A stretch of 64,000 nucleotides of DNA from Pogonophryne albipinna (taxonomy: Eukaryota; Chordata; Actinopteri; Perciformes; Artedidraconidae), in contig CM053249.1 of NCBI GenBank assembly GCA_028583405.1, forward strand, positions 34,757,659 to 34,821,658, read 5' to 3'. Positions 32,562-44,936 of the stretch are shown piece by piece (position 1 is the stretch's first letter; every line of letters begins with the position of its first letter). The notes below the pieces were generated by a model. The model was not told the origin of the DNA and ran no database searches. It worked only from the letters and a program-made list of their open reading frames with translations. The position numbers and the translations under genes were made by a program.

Positions 32562-33088
32562 TGGATCGTTGGAGCTATGTGCAACTCAAGGCATATGCTC
32601 GAACGGGAGCTGCCTGGACGCTGCAATCATGTTGCACTCACTATCCGTGCTGAGTGTGCTGACTTTTCGTACAATGTCCCGCTGTCTGGCTACCTGCATA
32701 AAGTCAAGTGCTCGGCGCAGTTGTCGGCGAAATGTCGCTCCTCTGTTTTCATTGAAACAGCTCCTTATATCCGTTAGCGCAGCTAGCTAGCACCAGATGC
32801 TAACAACAATACATGTAAGGTCTCTCTCTCGTGCCACACATACACACACCCTCCCGGTCCTCCCGATGGCCAGTCGGTGCCTGCCGGTGAGCGTGGAAGT
32901 GTGGTCTGCGAGCGGCAGGAGCGGGGCTGTCAGCATCAGCTTGTAGATGGTATTTTAAACTCGATGCGCTCTGAAACTACGGGGCGGCCGAGGACAAAAA
33001 ATACACGCATTAATCGCGTTAAAATAATTAGTGGCTTTAATTTTTTTTTGCGTTAGCGCGTTATTAGCGCGTTAACTTGACAGCCCTA
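32189..33088. mobile_element. hAT-type MITE (TAGGGCTGTCA ends)
   Basis: Ends TAGGGCTGTCA and TGACAGCCCTA, with perfect 8-bp target duplications TTATTTAT at 32181-32188 and 33089-33096. Subterminal AATCGCGATTAATCG blocks are typical of this dispersed family. It contains a GT microsatellite and a GC-rich centre. Confidence 0.9.
32485..32560 (+). repeat. (GT)n microsatellite
   Basis: 38 uninterrupted units inside the TAGGGCTGTCA element. Confidence 0.98.
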
Positions 33089-33227
33089 TTATTTATACAA
33101 TATGTGTGCTTATGCTAACATCATAAGACAAAAGTTGGCTCCGTGTTGTGTGTAGTGAGAACGCGCTAGAGTGAGGGGGGCCCCCAAGCCAAAGCTCGCT
33201 TAGAGCCCCCAAAAGTCTAGGGCCGGC

Positions 33228-33352
<125 letters not shown>

Positions 33353-33543
33353 GGCGGTCCCTCCCTACAGGCCGATCATGCAGGCTCATCATGGGGCCTC
33401 GCATTGCGCAGGGGAGCTCGGCTTGTTTCTCTTGCGTATAGCCCTTTTGTTTTACACGAATGAGCCGCAAACGTTCCCGTGTAATTGGGGTCTGAGAGTG
33501 AGAGGTGACAAGGGGAGCACGTCTGTAACCCGACACCGTTGCA

Positions 33544-33690
33544 ATGAATCGACATCTGGCCAATCACGGCTTTGATACGGCCACTAGTGCAGGCGAAGAG
33601 ATGTTGGCGAAAAGACAGTTTCAGTCCGGCGCAAGCAAGAGGGAAAAAAACATGAAGAAACTAGAGCATCACTCGAAGGTGGGTTATTGC
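33544..33690 (+). pseudogene. hAT transposase N-terminal fragment
   Basis: ATG at 33544 opens a frame with KRQFQSGASKREKNMKKLE, the basic start seen in ZMYM-like hAT transposases. CGAAG-GTGGGT near 33681 may be a donor. No finger or catalytic domain follows. 33700-34370 otherwise shows nothing recognisable apart from a poly-G run near 34098. Confidence 0.4.
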
Positions 33691-34370
33691 ATGAGTCAAA
33701 TGTACAACTTGCGAATGTTGTATAAGTCAAATGTCAAACTTTTTCCAATTGCCATCAGCTGCAATTCATTACTGGCCTTGGATTACTGGTCTGGGGGAAG
33801 CTCGCGAGTGTGTGTGTGTATACGTGTGTGTGTTTGTGTAATTTTGCGTTTGTGTGTATTGTGTTTGTTTCCCGGCTGTTATTATGCCTGCTGTGACGTT
33901 AAGTGACTCCATTCTCCGCTTGTAATTATGCCGTTACAAGCTTCAAAGTTGTATTTATCATCTGAATTTGCCGAAACAAGTTTAATATTCTGAAAGCCAA
34001 GACTTTGTTTAATTGAAATCAGATGAAAACAAACTGTAACGGACCCTGCCGTGTTATCTATGATTACTATACGCTTACATTCATAATTTCAGCCGGAGGG
34101 GGGGGGGGCGGCGCTGTGGAAGAGCAGAGTGGCGAGTGAGAGGTGCCTGTCATCTTCCCTTTACAAGCTTCAAAAATGTATTTATTGTGTGATTTTGGAA
34201 ATAGAAGTTTCATATTCTGAAAGCCAAGACTTTGTTTGTTTAAAATCAAACAAAACACCCGAACCCCGAAAAAATATTTTTTTACGCAAATCCACGTTTA
34301 TTTTTAAATGAGCCGTTGCGACTTCCGACTGATTTCGATAGAGCGGGTCACATATAGGCTAATGGAGATT

Positions 34371-35510
34371 AGAGATGGTTGAGTCCTGATTCATCCGGAT
34401 CATAAACCCGGATCCTAGTAATGAGCTGGTCGTGACGAGTCTCCCCTCTCCATTAACCCGAGTCCTTTGAGTCCTACACCGTACAAATTAAAACTATAAA
34501 TTGCGTCAATCGCTACTCTCCTTATAACATGTAAAATCACATTACAACGTACCCCAGTCCATCTGCCTAGCCTTTAGCAAGTAGGATAGCTGCCAGAAGT
34601 TATCGTTTGGCTCAGGGGAGTGGACGCGGATCAGTGAAACTTCCTGCAGACTCGTGCGGACTCAGACTCAGAGCCGTAACCGTAGCAGATCCAGAGATCC
34701 AGGCAGACTCATCATGCACGAGTCAACAGCAGACTCAGATTCGCAAATCCTGACTCACTGAATCTAGGGAACTTCCTTCACTTCCTGCAGACTCGTGGGG
34801 ACTCAGAGCCGTAACCATGTAGCAGATCCAGAGATCCAGACCATGATCCAGACTCGTCATGCGTCGAGCATAGCCGCGGGGAGAGATTTCGATGTGAGGG
34901 TCTAAGGACAGAGGGTGTCGTATTGTCATACTGATATTTTGTACAAACTGTGAAGTCCACTGAGACAAATGTAACATTTGTGATATTGGGCTATATAAAT
35001 AAACATTGATTGATTGATTTCAACAGTAACATGACGTTTTTCAAATGTACACCATTCGCAGCCCCGCCTCCAGCACCCCTACTTCCCGCGGCTATTGTGC
35101 ACGAGTCAACAGCAGGCTCAGAGATTCAAAAATCCTGACTCACTGTGCAAAACACAGCAGACTCGTGCGGACTCAGAGCCGTAACCGTATAGCAGCAGAT
35201 CCAGAGATCCAGCAGACTCGTCGTCATGCACGAGTCAACAGCGGACTGAGATTCGCCAAATCGCAAAATAACCCTTTTTTTTGTGATCACATTTTTTTAT
35301 TAAAGCAAAAGACACTGTGTAGCGGAGGTTAATGTAATGTTAGTTTAATATGCTCGTGAAATGCAACAAGTTTTCGGTTTCACCGGTAGGATTTCTACGC
35401 TCTTGGTGATGCTGACTCATATGACTCAAAGGACTTGTATAATCCGGATCTCTTCAATGACTGACTCAGAAGACTCAGAGTCCGTAAAAGGATCCGGATT
35501 TGCCATCTCT
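34371..35510. mobile_element. hAT-type element with internal GACTC repeats
   Basis: Ends AGAGATGG and CCATCTCT with subterminal TCCGGATC inverted. Flanks are TGGAGATT and TGGAGATG, a 7/8 target duplication. Internally, the block GACTCAGAGCCGTAACCGTA with neighbours recurs near 34660, 34800 and 35170. A LINE tail lies within. Confidence 0.6.
34975..35019 (+). mobile_element. LINE 3' end with (TGAT)n tail
   Basis: ATTGGGCTATATAAATAAAC followed by ATTGATTGATTGATT is the standard 3' terminus of fish L2/CR1-group LINEs. The coding part is absent. Confidence 0.65.
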
Positions 35511-37035
35511 TGGAGATGCAGTTATTTCCAGCATTCTTTATTTAACATTCATTCAAGTATTTTATGCCTTTTATCTGCTAATGTACAGGAGGAAGAGTGA
35601 TAAACTCTCTGTCTAGTTGGCTTACATAACAGTTAAAGTTAAAGCCTAAAAAACATGGAGCATTTTTTCCCCTTTTATTCATTTTTATGTCAATTTGCAC
35701 ATTTCATGGTGATGCTCAGCCTCTCCCCTTAACTCCTAACAGTCATCATCATGTCAACCACAACACAGAGAAATACTGATAGAAATGTGTCTGTAGTTGT
35801 TGATACATTGCTGACAGAGGGAACTACATTTGAATACAGATTTAAGAAATATCAGTTTTTGAGCATGTAATAAGCACAGTGAATTACCCATTTGCTTTCG
35901 GGGGAGCCCTATTTTTCAGTGCACATCCTGTTACTAAATATGTCACACGCACGCTCTGTTGACTGGCGGTGGATTTTTCTGCGAGCGGCAGGGAGATCAA
36001 TATACTTGTTGCCTCTTTGCAAATCTCACATCCACATTTTAATTTTATTTATGAAAAGCCATGGATAGGCTACCTTTCATTCCATTTTCATTGTTGAAGC
36101 CTCTTCAGACTCCCCATCGGCAGGCCTCTCCCTCGGTGTGGAGCTGTCAAACTCGACCCTAACGCCGCTTATAGCCGGCCGACTAAAAGTTGTTCCGTTC
36201 ACGTTGTCATTTTTAGACTCCTTCGCTTCTTTGCTTGTGATTCCAAAAGCTGCGAGGCTTGGCTGTTTTCGTTTCGCAATATTTTGTATTACAAAGTAAA
36301 AAAAAAGTCAATATCATTTTGAATACCGCGCCGGCATCGCCACCGTAACCATAGCAATGTAAGTAGCGTAAAGAATGCAGCGCCGCCACGTACAGATGGC
36401 AACACCCAGAAATATTCACAAATATAAAACAAATATTCATAAACTGTAATGAACAATCACTATTATTTATTTCAAGAACTTTTATTTACAGAAACTCAAC
36501 ATTTCTAATCTGTGTGTAAATATGCACGATTCTTTTGGGCTCCCCCTATTTATCTCAAAGTCGGCCTTCAGGGGAGCTCCCCCCCCTCTTTAGGGGAGCC
36601 AAGCTCCCCCTGGCTCCCCCCCCATTTCAAACACTGAATAAGCATGTTCTGTCTTGACTATATTACAACTATATTATAATAAAATAATATAGTAATTACA
36701 TTATTGAATTGATTATGATGATTATTATTATTATTATTATTATTATTAGTAGAAGTAGTTTATTTGCATTAATTATATTTAAATTTTTTAGAGGCTAGTA
36801 TTTGGCAGGAAATGCAGACGTATTCACCTGTAAACGCATACTGAATGACATACATGCACATTTACCATTGACCTCACTGCATACAAAATTAACTGTGTTG
36901 ATAATAATAATAAACAGGAATTATATTGACAAAGTACTTTGTTTCCCCCAAAAGAATGTTCACTCCTGTGGGGGGGGGGCTCATCTCACAATGTCGCTCG
37001 GGGCCCCAAGTTGGCCAGGGACGGCACTGTGTGGC
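35511..37035. other. Non-coding sequence, low-complexity stretches
   Basis: 35880-36640 is bracketed by GGGGGAGCCC- and GGGGAGCC-type blocks and may be a decayed element. A (TTA)n run lies at about 36717-36748. No reading frame is convincing. Confidence 0.45.
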
Positions 37036-37423
37036 GGGGGGTCAGCCGGGTATTAGCTCTGCTCTTGGCTTTATGTCCTCTGGAGCTCCTCTGAGGACAG
37101 CGGAGGAACTTCAGCGGCTGCTCCGGAGCAGCGCGGCCAGCGGATAGTGTTTGATGGAGGCGGGGGGAGATGAAGAACACACCGCTGGTGACATGAACTT
37201 CCTTCCTTCCTGGCTGCCGGGGTCAGGATATTGCCTATTCAGCAAAATGCTCCAGTTTTTCAACACAAGAAAACCAAGAACCAGCAGTCCGCAGACGAGG
37301 CGGGAGCTGGGAGCGGAGCACCGGGGATAATGCGGACTGTGTGCCCGGTGTGAGAGCGGGAGTGTGCGGGCAGACGAGCTGAGGGCTGGGTGTGCAGCGG
37401 GAACACTTTCTGCCTTACTGGAG
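37036..37423 (+). other. flrt2: Candidate non-coding first exon of flrt2
   Basis: A GC-rich stretch in an otherwise AT-rich region ends at CTGGAG-GTAAGAT (37423/37424), a strong splice donor on the same strand as flrt2. FLRT genes typically have a 5' non-coding exon far from a single coding exon, and no gene lies between. The transcription start is not identified, so 37036 is only the edge of the GC-rich block. It could alternatively belong to another transcript. Confidence 0.45.
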
Positions 37424-38653
37424 GTAAGATTTAGAATAATAAATGCAGCATTGACTGATACTATATATTTAATCAACCTAGAATTGTATTTGTACTTTTA
37501 CTCCGGACATCTAGAGCCAGAAATAAACGGACTACCTGAAACATTTTGGACTCGTTGTAATACGTTTATCAGATATTATCTTTAATTGATACCATACTTG
37601 TTTATCAGGTTGTAAAATCCAACAGAAACAAGATAGATGAGGCTCATGCCAATAAAATTGACATGAACTGCGTAGCCTACTCTCAAGACGGAACACACAC
37701 ACATTTCAGGTTATTCTATAAACTGGGGCAGTGCGATCTTCTTTTATAGGCTAAAAACGCGTCAAATGAGTCATTCTACCATAAACGTATATTTCCACAT
37801 CAAAATATACTGAAGAAATTATTTCTTTCTTTCAACTTCAAAAACAGGTCATATGGAGAACATGTTAAACTGTTAGGAACACATATTGTCCCATCTCAGC
37901 ATGTTTTTATTATTGCATACAATCCATTTTTAAATGAGTTTGACCCTTAAAATGTCAGGCCCTGTCACAGACAAATGTGAGTACGGTAGAATGGTTTCCT
38001 AATATATATCTTTTAATACAAATATCATTTTCCCATTGATCACATGTCCCTGATTGTATCTAAAATGTTTTTTTTAATCCTTTTAAGAATTCTTAGCAAC
38101 CTATCAGTTAACTGTAGTGGACGGAAAGGAAAGAATAATCACCAGGTAGTCATATTGTTGTAAAGAAAATACTTTTACACGAATTATTTTTCAAAACAGC
38201 TGATGTGGATATGACCCTCCACCTCCAAGGTCACAATTGCAGAAGTTATTGCACTTAAAATTTTTTTTTTAAAGTAAATTCCTGTATTATAATTTCCTGT
38301 GTGACAGGACTGACCCTGTCGTGACAGGGTTGACAGCTTGTGACAGGACTGACTTAATAGATTTAATTGACTCTGATTTATATTTTTTAAATCTTGTTTT
38401 GGTAAGTTTTCCTTTTTTAAACCATTATCATGATTCAATATTAGACTGATGTGATAATAATAATTTAAGGACACACGATAAGATTTAATAGAAATGTATT
38501 GATAACTGCTCGAAGCATGGTTTTAATAAACACATTTATTACAACATAACATTGGTCATTTAACAATTCATTTAATCTAATACTAATTGATTAATTGTGA
38601 GCTTCCATTTTTTTTATATAGATAATACCCTCCATTACAATGTTAGCAGGTAT
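37424..38653. other. Presumed flrt2 intron, unannotated part
   Basis: AT-rich, with a short GTGACAGG/GACTGACC repeated stretch around 38300-38352. No gene or element boundary recognised. Confidence 0.45.
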
Positions 38654-40172
38654 TTAAAGGTCCCCTATTATACTGTTTTTCATCAATATATCACAGGTCT
38701 CAGATATATACAAAACATGTCTCTGAAGTGATTGGCTGAAACACCAAACAGATCATTGCAGCATCCCAGAATCCCCTCTGTTTCAGCCCTGTTTCAAAAG
38801 TGCTGATTCTCTGGCCGTGTCTCAATTCAGGGGCTGCACCCTTCAGAGTACGCAGCCTACCCGGTCCACGGAGGACCCAGCACACGTAGACCGGGTAGGC
38901 TGGACCGAGCGGCCTACGAAATGAGACGGTCTAGCCTACGGAGGGCTTCGTATTTACGTCACGTGATACGCGCTTTTCGGTTGCGCTGCTCCTGCAGCCT
39001 GCTAGCAAATTAGCTTACAAGCTAACTCAGCTGAAAAGGATCCAGAAACTTTACTTTTACATTTTTTGGAGATCACCATCGGCGATGAATTAAAGAGGAC
39101 CATGGCCAGGTAAATAAGATGAAGCTGTTCCTTTAGCCCCCAGTAATGTTACATTAGTAAGTTAACAAGTACATTATATATAGCTGATGTAATTTAATCA
39201 TTATTTCATATTTAAAATAAGTCTTAATTTTTCTGTACTAATAAAACAATATGTTTTTTAAATGAACAAAAGCATGTTGTATAGATTGATTGCTAACAAT
39301 ATTAGTGTTCTAATCTTAATAGCTGTGATTATAACAGTTTATATTCTCCTTCTTCCCCTAAACCAGCCCAGATGATGTCCCACTGACCCCAGGTCAGCAC
39401 CTCCAGGTACAGCACCACCGTGCCCCCCCGCTCTGCTGCAATACACAATTAAACATTTTCTATGACCTATTTTTTGTATTAATACAATTAAACTGAAGAC
39501 AGTTTAATGACCTAGAGATATCCTATTATTCCACTGCGTATGTACACATGTTGTAAATAATGGTTAAAACCTCAGTAAATGAATAAACAATGTGTTTAAC
39601 AATTACAATGTAATATTGTATTTTCATCTAATCACAAAGTAGAGGTAAGAATATATCCATCCTCTCTCTGCAGCTTCATGTCTTCTATTATTATTATTAT
39701 TATTATTATAACTTTCATCATTGAGACAGAGGAAATCAATCATGTTATTTAACATCAACAACAGTAAAACAAATATCAGCAAAAGTGTGTTTATGGAGTT
39801 GTTTATTTGTATTATATGTGCAGCAAGTATATAGAAGCAGCTGTTTGGGGAATCAGACAGACTCACGCTATAATCGTTAGATATCTATTAAAAGAAAGGA
39901 CACATACAAAATCAAATTCTGAAAGTAAGACATGAGTCTGTAGGACGGCAGTAAGCAGAGGTCTGGGTGGAGGATGCTCCTGATCGCCGTTTTGCTTTCT
40001 CAAGCACCACGGGGGGTCCAGGTGGATGGCAGCTCTGTCCTGATGATCCGCTGGGGTTAGGGGTCCTTCTCCAGCACCTCGGGGGGTCCAGGTGGATGCA
40101 GCTCTGTCCTGATGATCCGCTGTGCACTTTTCAGATTAGGGGTCCTTCTCCAGCAGATCCATTTCTCCAGAA

Positions 40173-40590
40173 TTAGGCCATAAGGTGAACCCTGTTATCG
40201 TTTCATCCCGCTCCACAGAAGTGGAACTACATAATCTTTAGTTCATAAAAAAGAACGAGTCATGCTTATCCACCAAAAAAAAGTTTGTCGCTAAAATTCC
40301 TGTCAATTCTTCTAGGCACGTAATTATTGGCTGAACTAGTCCCTTCAAAGCGTAATAATATCTTGGTCAAAAGTAGTGCCACGGTTCGTCACGTGATCGT
40401 GCTACACCAATTGGGTAGCTGCATATTGTCAACAGAAGTGAAAGATGACCGCCTACATGGTTACGCTAAACCAGACCAAATGGATTCTAAACAGTGCCGT
40501 ATGCTTGTTTTATGTCATGTTTTGTCATATGTCTTAATACATCACTAAGTCCGAGGTATTTGCGTTATATACGTGGTATTTGTGAGAGGT
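40173..40590 (+). repeat. Left long terminal inverted repeat
   Basis: Inverted against 44928-45355, for example ATCACGTGAC/GTCACGTGAT and CGAGGTATTTGCGTTATATA. The arms differ by a short indel near the outer end and few substitutions elsewhere. Confidence 0.9.
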
Positions 40591-40756
40591 TTTACTATCT
40601 GGGAACAGAGTTAACCATCGAATCAACATTGGCTAGCAGCGTTTATCAGCCAACTCCAGCTACAACAACATTCCTGGACTACCATGTTCGCATCGCTAGG
40701 TTCATTGGCTGAGCTTGTGGATTATTCCATTAGACTGAGGACTTTTTGTCTGTCTG

Positions 40757-40914
40757 TTGTTATTGTTACCTTGTACACGTTAAATGCACTCTTAAAATAA
40801 ACATGACTTGATTTCATACATAGCTGCGTCCAAGAAGAAGGTTAACTTGTTACGTTAAGTAATTTAGATCAATAAAATGCAGTACTTATACCAATGACCA
40901 TTGATTCATTTATG
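40757..40914 (+). repeat. Direct repeat partner of 44100-44246
   Basis: CCTTGTACACGTTAAATGCA through TTCATTTATGTACTCATTCA recurs at 44100-44246 almost unchanged. In the right copy it is the 3' end of the plus-strand frame, with its AATAAA signals. Confidence 0.9.
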
Positions 40915-41019
40915 TACTCATTCATCATATAATAATTTGATGAATTACATTATTATTATTATAGATTATTATTATAGATATATATAGATTATTATTATAG
41001 ATATATATAATATATATAT

Positions 41020-43872
41020 TAGGGATGCACCGAATATTCGGCCACCGAAAATTATCGGCCGAAAATGGTTAAAAAGGCCCTTTCGGCTTTCGGGAAAAAT
41101 ATCACCGAATGTCAGAGAACAGGGTTGTTGTAACGTGTTGTTGTGATGACGTAATCAAAACGCGGCGACAAGCATGGCGTGTGACCATGCTCGCGGCTGG
41201 TTCACAGCCAACATGTCTGCCGCTTGGAGATATTTCAAAATATCAGAGAAAGAGGCGCGGATTGCGATTTGTAAAACGTGTTCAGCTGACATTTCTCGAG
41301 GGGGTGTAACTGCAAAGACTTTCACCACTTCGGGATTACTCCACCACTTGAAATCAAATGCATCGCCATGGATGATCAACCGTTTTCTGTCGTACAGGAC
41401 GTTGGATTTCGTAGGCTTATTGAGCACATTGAGCCACGTTATTCCTTGCCTAGCAGACGGCACTTAGCAGACGTGTGCTTACCTGAACTGTACAATGTCG
41501 TTGCTAATCACATCCATGAGCTCTTGGCTACAGATATTACAGCCATCAGCTTCACGACAGACATATGGAGCTCAGACGTAAGCATCACCAGTATGCTCAG
41601 TCTAACTGCACAATGGATCGACAAGGATTTTAAACTGCAAAAGATTCTGCTGCATTCACAAGAGTTTAGGGGGTCTCATACAGCACAATCCATCTCCTTG
41701 GCATTCGCCAATATGTTCGACACATGGCATATCGACCGACCTAAAGTGCACGCAATAGTCAGTGATAATGCAAGAAATATGACTAAAGCTATGGAAGAAG
41801 GCAATCTGAGTGGAATACGCTGCATGGCCCACACTCTGTAATTAGCTGTGAACGAGGGAGTGTTGGCTCAACGCAGCGTAAAAGATCTGTTGGCCGTAAG
41901 CAGAAAGATTGTTGGTCACTTCAAACATTCTCAACTGGCCTATTCTCGCATAGAGCCAATACAAGATGAGCTTGGAGTAACAACGAAACGGTTCCAACAA
42001 GATGTGAGTACACGGTGGAACAGTACTTATTATATGCTGGAAAGCCTCTTTGCTCAAAAGCGAACCTTGGCTACATACAGCGCAGATCATGATCTCCCCG
42101 CATCATTCACTCCAAACCAGTGGATCTTAATGGAGAACATTCTCTCCATTCTTGCCCCATTTGAACAGCTAACTAGAGAGATTAGCTCATCTGACGCATC
42201 GGTGGCAGACGTCATCCCTTTACATGCGGCTCTAAAGCGTCTTCTAAGGAAAGAGGTTGAAACGGACCGTGGAGTAAAAACTATGAAAAGTACACTCTTG
42301 GAGTCTGTCAGCACACGTTTTGCTGATATCTACTCTGATCCCCTGTACTGTATCGCGACTGTACTTGACCCGCGATATAAAGATCATTATTTTGATGCGG
42401 GGAAAAAGCAAAGCGCACGAGACATGATCCAGGCTGTGTTGGATAAGGAGAACCCACGAGAGGAGGCTGCTGCGCACAGCACAGGAGACGTGACGCAGAC
42501 CACAGAAAAAAGGGCTCGTCTGTCTACAGCAGAGGAGGAGGAGAGGGGGCAACCACCCTCGTTGTCTGATATGTTCAACGAGATCATGGAAGAGAATACT
42601 ACCCCAAATAGGTAGGCTACTCTGTTCTGACTTGGTTACTTACTGTACTATGTGCTACTGAATGTGATATTTATTAGTACTGTATGTGCTGCTATGTAAT
42701 ATGCTCTTAATCTTGTAATTTTTTTGACATGTCAGATGATTTTATTTGTCTGCCAAGTGATCTGGCATGCGTAAATAAATTTGACTAAATGTTCATTATG
42801 CACTGTCCCTATTTTAAATAACATCTTATTCTCTCAAACCTCTCAAATGCCAGGCTGGTGACAAGCTCAACCGCTCAACAGTTAGATGATTATCTCTCAG
42901 AAGTACCCATCCCCAGAAGCGAGAACCCTCTTGGATACTGGAGAAACAAACAAGACCGCTTTCCTGATCTGGCCAAGGTGGCACGCAAGTATTTGAGTGC
43001 TCCATGCACAAGCACTGACAGCGAGAGACTGTTCAGCGCTGCCTCTCATGTGCTTGATGAGAAGAGGAACAGACTTATGGCTGATAAAGCAGAGAAGCTA
43101 CTGTTCATTAAAAAGAACCTCCCACTTTTCCTTAATAAGTAGACAAGGCTGGCTTATCATAGGCTTATCTAGTACATGTCTACTCTATACCCACTTTCCT
43201 GAACAATTTTCATTGTGAGTTATAATTCACCATCTCAGGTTATCATTAGGGGGAAATGACAGCAGCACAGTGTTCAATATATTGTACTTTCGGTATCTAA
43301 ATGATACAATGTTGTTTACATTGCTCATGAGGACAGACAGCCTTATTTACAGATTCTTGAAATTCAATTGTAATTTCTGTAAATAGTTACATTCATGTGG
43401 ATTTATCCAGTTTGCACATTTGTATGCATGCACTTATAGGTGCATTTGTTGTTGTTGAAGGCCTGGCTGTTACAGTCTTTATTTACACTATTTTGTTGTA
43501 GGCCTACTGGCCTAGATGTTTATGCAGTTTTAAAGCACCTTGGCTTTGTTCTGATTGCACCTTGTTGTAGTTATCCTACAGAGAAAAGAAAATGCACTTG
43601 ACTTGGAATTAATGTACTGTATGCATTCAAAAGTGCTGAATAAATGTTTTATGGACCCATAATAGTGATTATTATTTAAGTTAAGTTTTGCCATAATCAT
43701 GTCTTTTTCCATAATCAGGTAGCTGAACAACATTGGTAAAACATTTATACATTATATATATATATATATATATATATTTCTATTAATCATTTTCGGCATT
43801 CGGTTTTCGGCCAACTGTTTCCTATTTTCGGTATCGGTTTCGGCCAAGAATTTCCCATTCGGTGCACCCCTA
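41020..43872 (+). mobile_element. hAT (Ac-like) transposon with broken transposase
   Basis: Ends TAGGGATGCACCGAAT and the inverse of TAGGGGTGCACCGAAT, inserted in a TA-rich tract with ATATATAT on both sides. Subterminal TTCGGCC blocks are inverted. 2853 bases, complete in structure, with a full-length but defective transposase gene. Confidence 0.9.
41174..43142 (+). pseudogene. hAT transposase (ZBED-like), one frameshift and one stop
   Basis: Exon 1 begins with a BED zinc finger (AAWRYFKISEKEARIAICKT, then LLHHL), start ATG at 41174. Near 41370 the reading moves to the next frame and continues with the hAT catalytic core: PRYSLPSRRHL, ISFTTDIWSSDVSITSM with a catalytic Asp, then VSDNARNMTKAME. 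TAA at 41839-41841 interrupts, replacing a Gln-like codon, and the frame resumes with VNEGVLAQRSVKDLLAV, STRWNSTYYML, FEQLTREIS and VLDPRYKD to 42614. An intron follows (AATAG-GTAGGC near 42612 to TGCCAG-GCTGG near 42854) and exon 2 restores the same frame, ending with the dimerisation block PCTSTDSERLFSAASHV and the stop at 43140. Two lesions make it inactive. Confidence 0.9.
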
Positions 43873-43944
43873 ATATATATATATTATTATAATTAGATAA
43901 TATTGTATTTGTAACTTCAAAATCAATGCCACTGTGTAACTGTC

Positions 43945-44133
43945 ATGGAGGGTTTACAGTCTGTTGATGTTGTTGAAGACCTGCAGTGTGATCATGAGGA
44001 ATGTGACACACAGGTGTTTTTACATGCCCAACATGCTGCACAGGAGCACAAAGCTGTCGTCATCAAGAGCTCTGACACTGATGTGGCAGCCTTGGGTTGT
44101 ACCCTGTACATGTTAAATGCACTCTTAAAATAA
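43945..44133 (+). pseudogene. Transposon protein fragment with acidic motif
   Basis: The frame reads VVEDLQCDHEECDTQVFLHA followed by QHAAQEHKAVVIKSSDTDVA and ends at TAA near 44133, with AATAAA signals after. The HEE-x-DT...SSDTDV pattern resembles acidic motifs of FEN/PIN-like nucleases seen in fish transposon-derived proteins. It is the C-terminal end only. The upstream coding part is missing, with the hAT insertion ending 70 bases before it. Confidence 0.45.
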
Positions 44134-44417
44134 ACATGACTTGATTTCATACATAGCTGCGTCCAAGAAGAAGGTTAACTTGTTACGTTAAGTAATTTAG
44201 ATCAATAAAATGCAGTACTTATACCAATGTCCATTGATTCATTTATTTACTCATTCATCCGTCCACAAATGAAAACAACACTGATGAACCATAAAAACGA
44301 GATTTATTACAAATATAAAAGGTATGACATAGAAAACAGTACAAAACAGAATAAGGACACTCCTATTCCTCACTGTCAGTGTCAGGGCAGTCATCGTTCT
44401 CTTCCTCTGTTTCTTTT

Positions 44418-44936
44418 TTATTTGCACAATTTGAGCAACTGACATAAGTCTGTGCAACAGAGTCCTGCAGAGAAGCATGAACATCTGCCTTTCTCACAGG
44501 CAGACTCTTTGCAGCTGCAGTGTATCACATTCAACACACTGTCAGGGGCAGGATTTATTGTCATCCAGGTGACGTGTAAGTTCCCATCCTCTATTTCCCA
44601 ACCATATCCAGCAGGTGATGGAGCATTTATTTCTCTTTTGAGACAGGACCTCATTATTGCTGCCTGGTCATTTGCCCGTTTGCAGTGCTGATGGAGGGCA
44701 TCAGGAGTAGGGGGAATGCTTAATTCGGGCAAGGCCGATGATGCCATACAGAAAGCCTTGTACCTAGCATCATTTACATTTTCGGCTGCTGGCTGATCAT
44801 ATAGGTGACATACATACCGGCAAAGAAGTGCAAATATTGATTGCTCCAAGTTAAAGTTAGTACCTACATTTCTAAAAGCCTTAAGGTAGTCATCTTTCTC
44901 ACATGCAACAGCAAATGACTTTCTTTTACCTCTCAC
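44418..44936 (-). CDS. CXC-domain (tesmin/TSO1-like) transposon protein, partial
   Basis: 172 codons open on the minus strand, with no ATG at the upstream edge, so it is probably a terminal exon. The middle carries AFCMASSALPELSIPPTPDA and GYGWEIEDGNLHVTWM. The end has a cysteine cluster, HCSCKESACEKGRCSC then LCCTDLC, which fits one CXC repeat. CXC repeats bind Zn and DNA in tesmin/TSO1 proteins, so DNA-end recognition is a reasonable inference. The frame starts inside the right TIR edge and converges on the plus-strand frame ending near 44133. AATAAA on the minus strand lies near 44305. The superfamily is not known to me. Confidence 0.55.
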   Translation of the reverse strand: MRGKRKSFAVACEKDDYLKAFRNVGTNFNLEQSIFALLCRYVCHLYDQPAAENVNDARYKAFCMASSALPELSIPPTPDALHQHCKRANDQAAIMRSCLKREINAPSPAGYGWEIEDGNLHVTWMTINPAPDSVLNVIHCSCKESACEKGRCSCFSAGLCCTDLCQLLKLCK

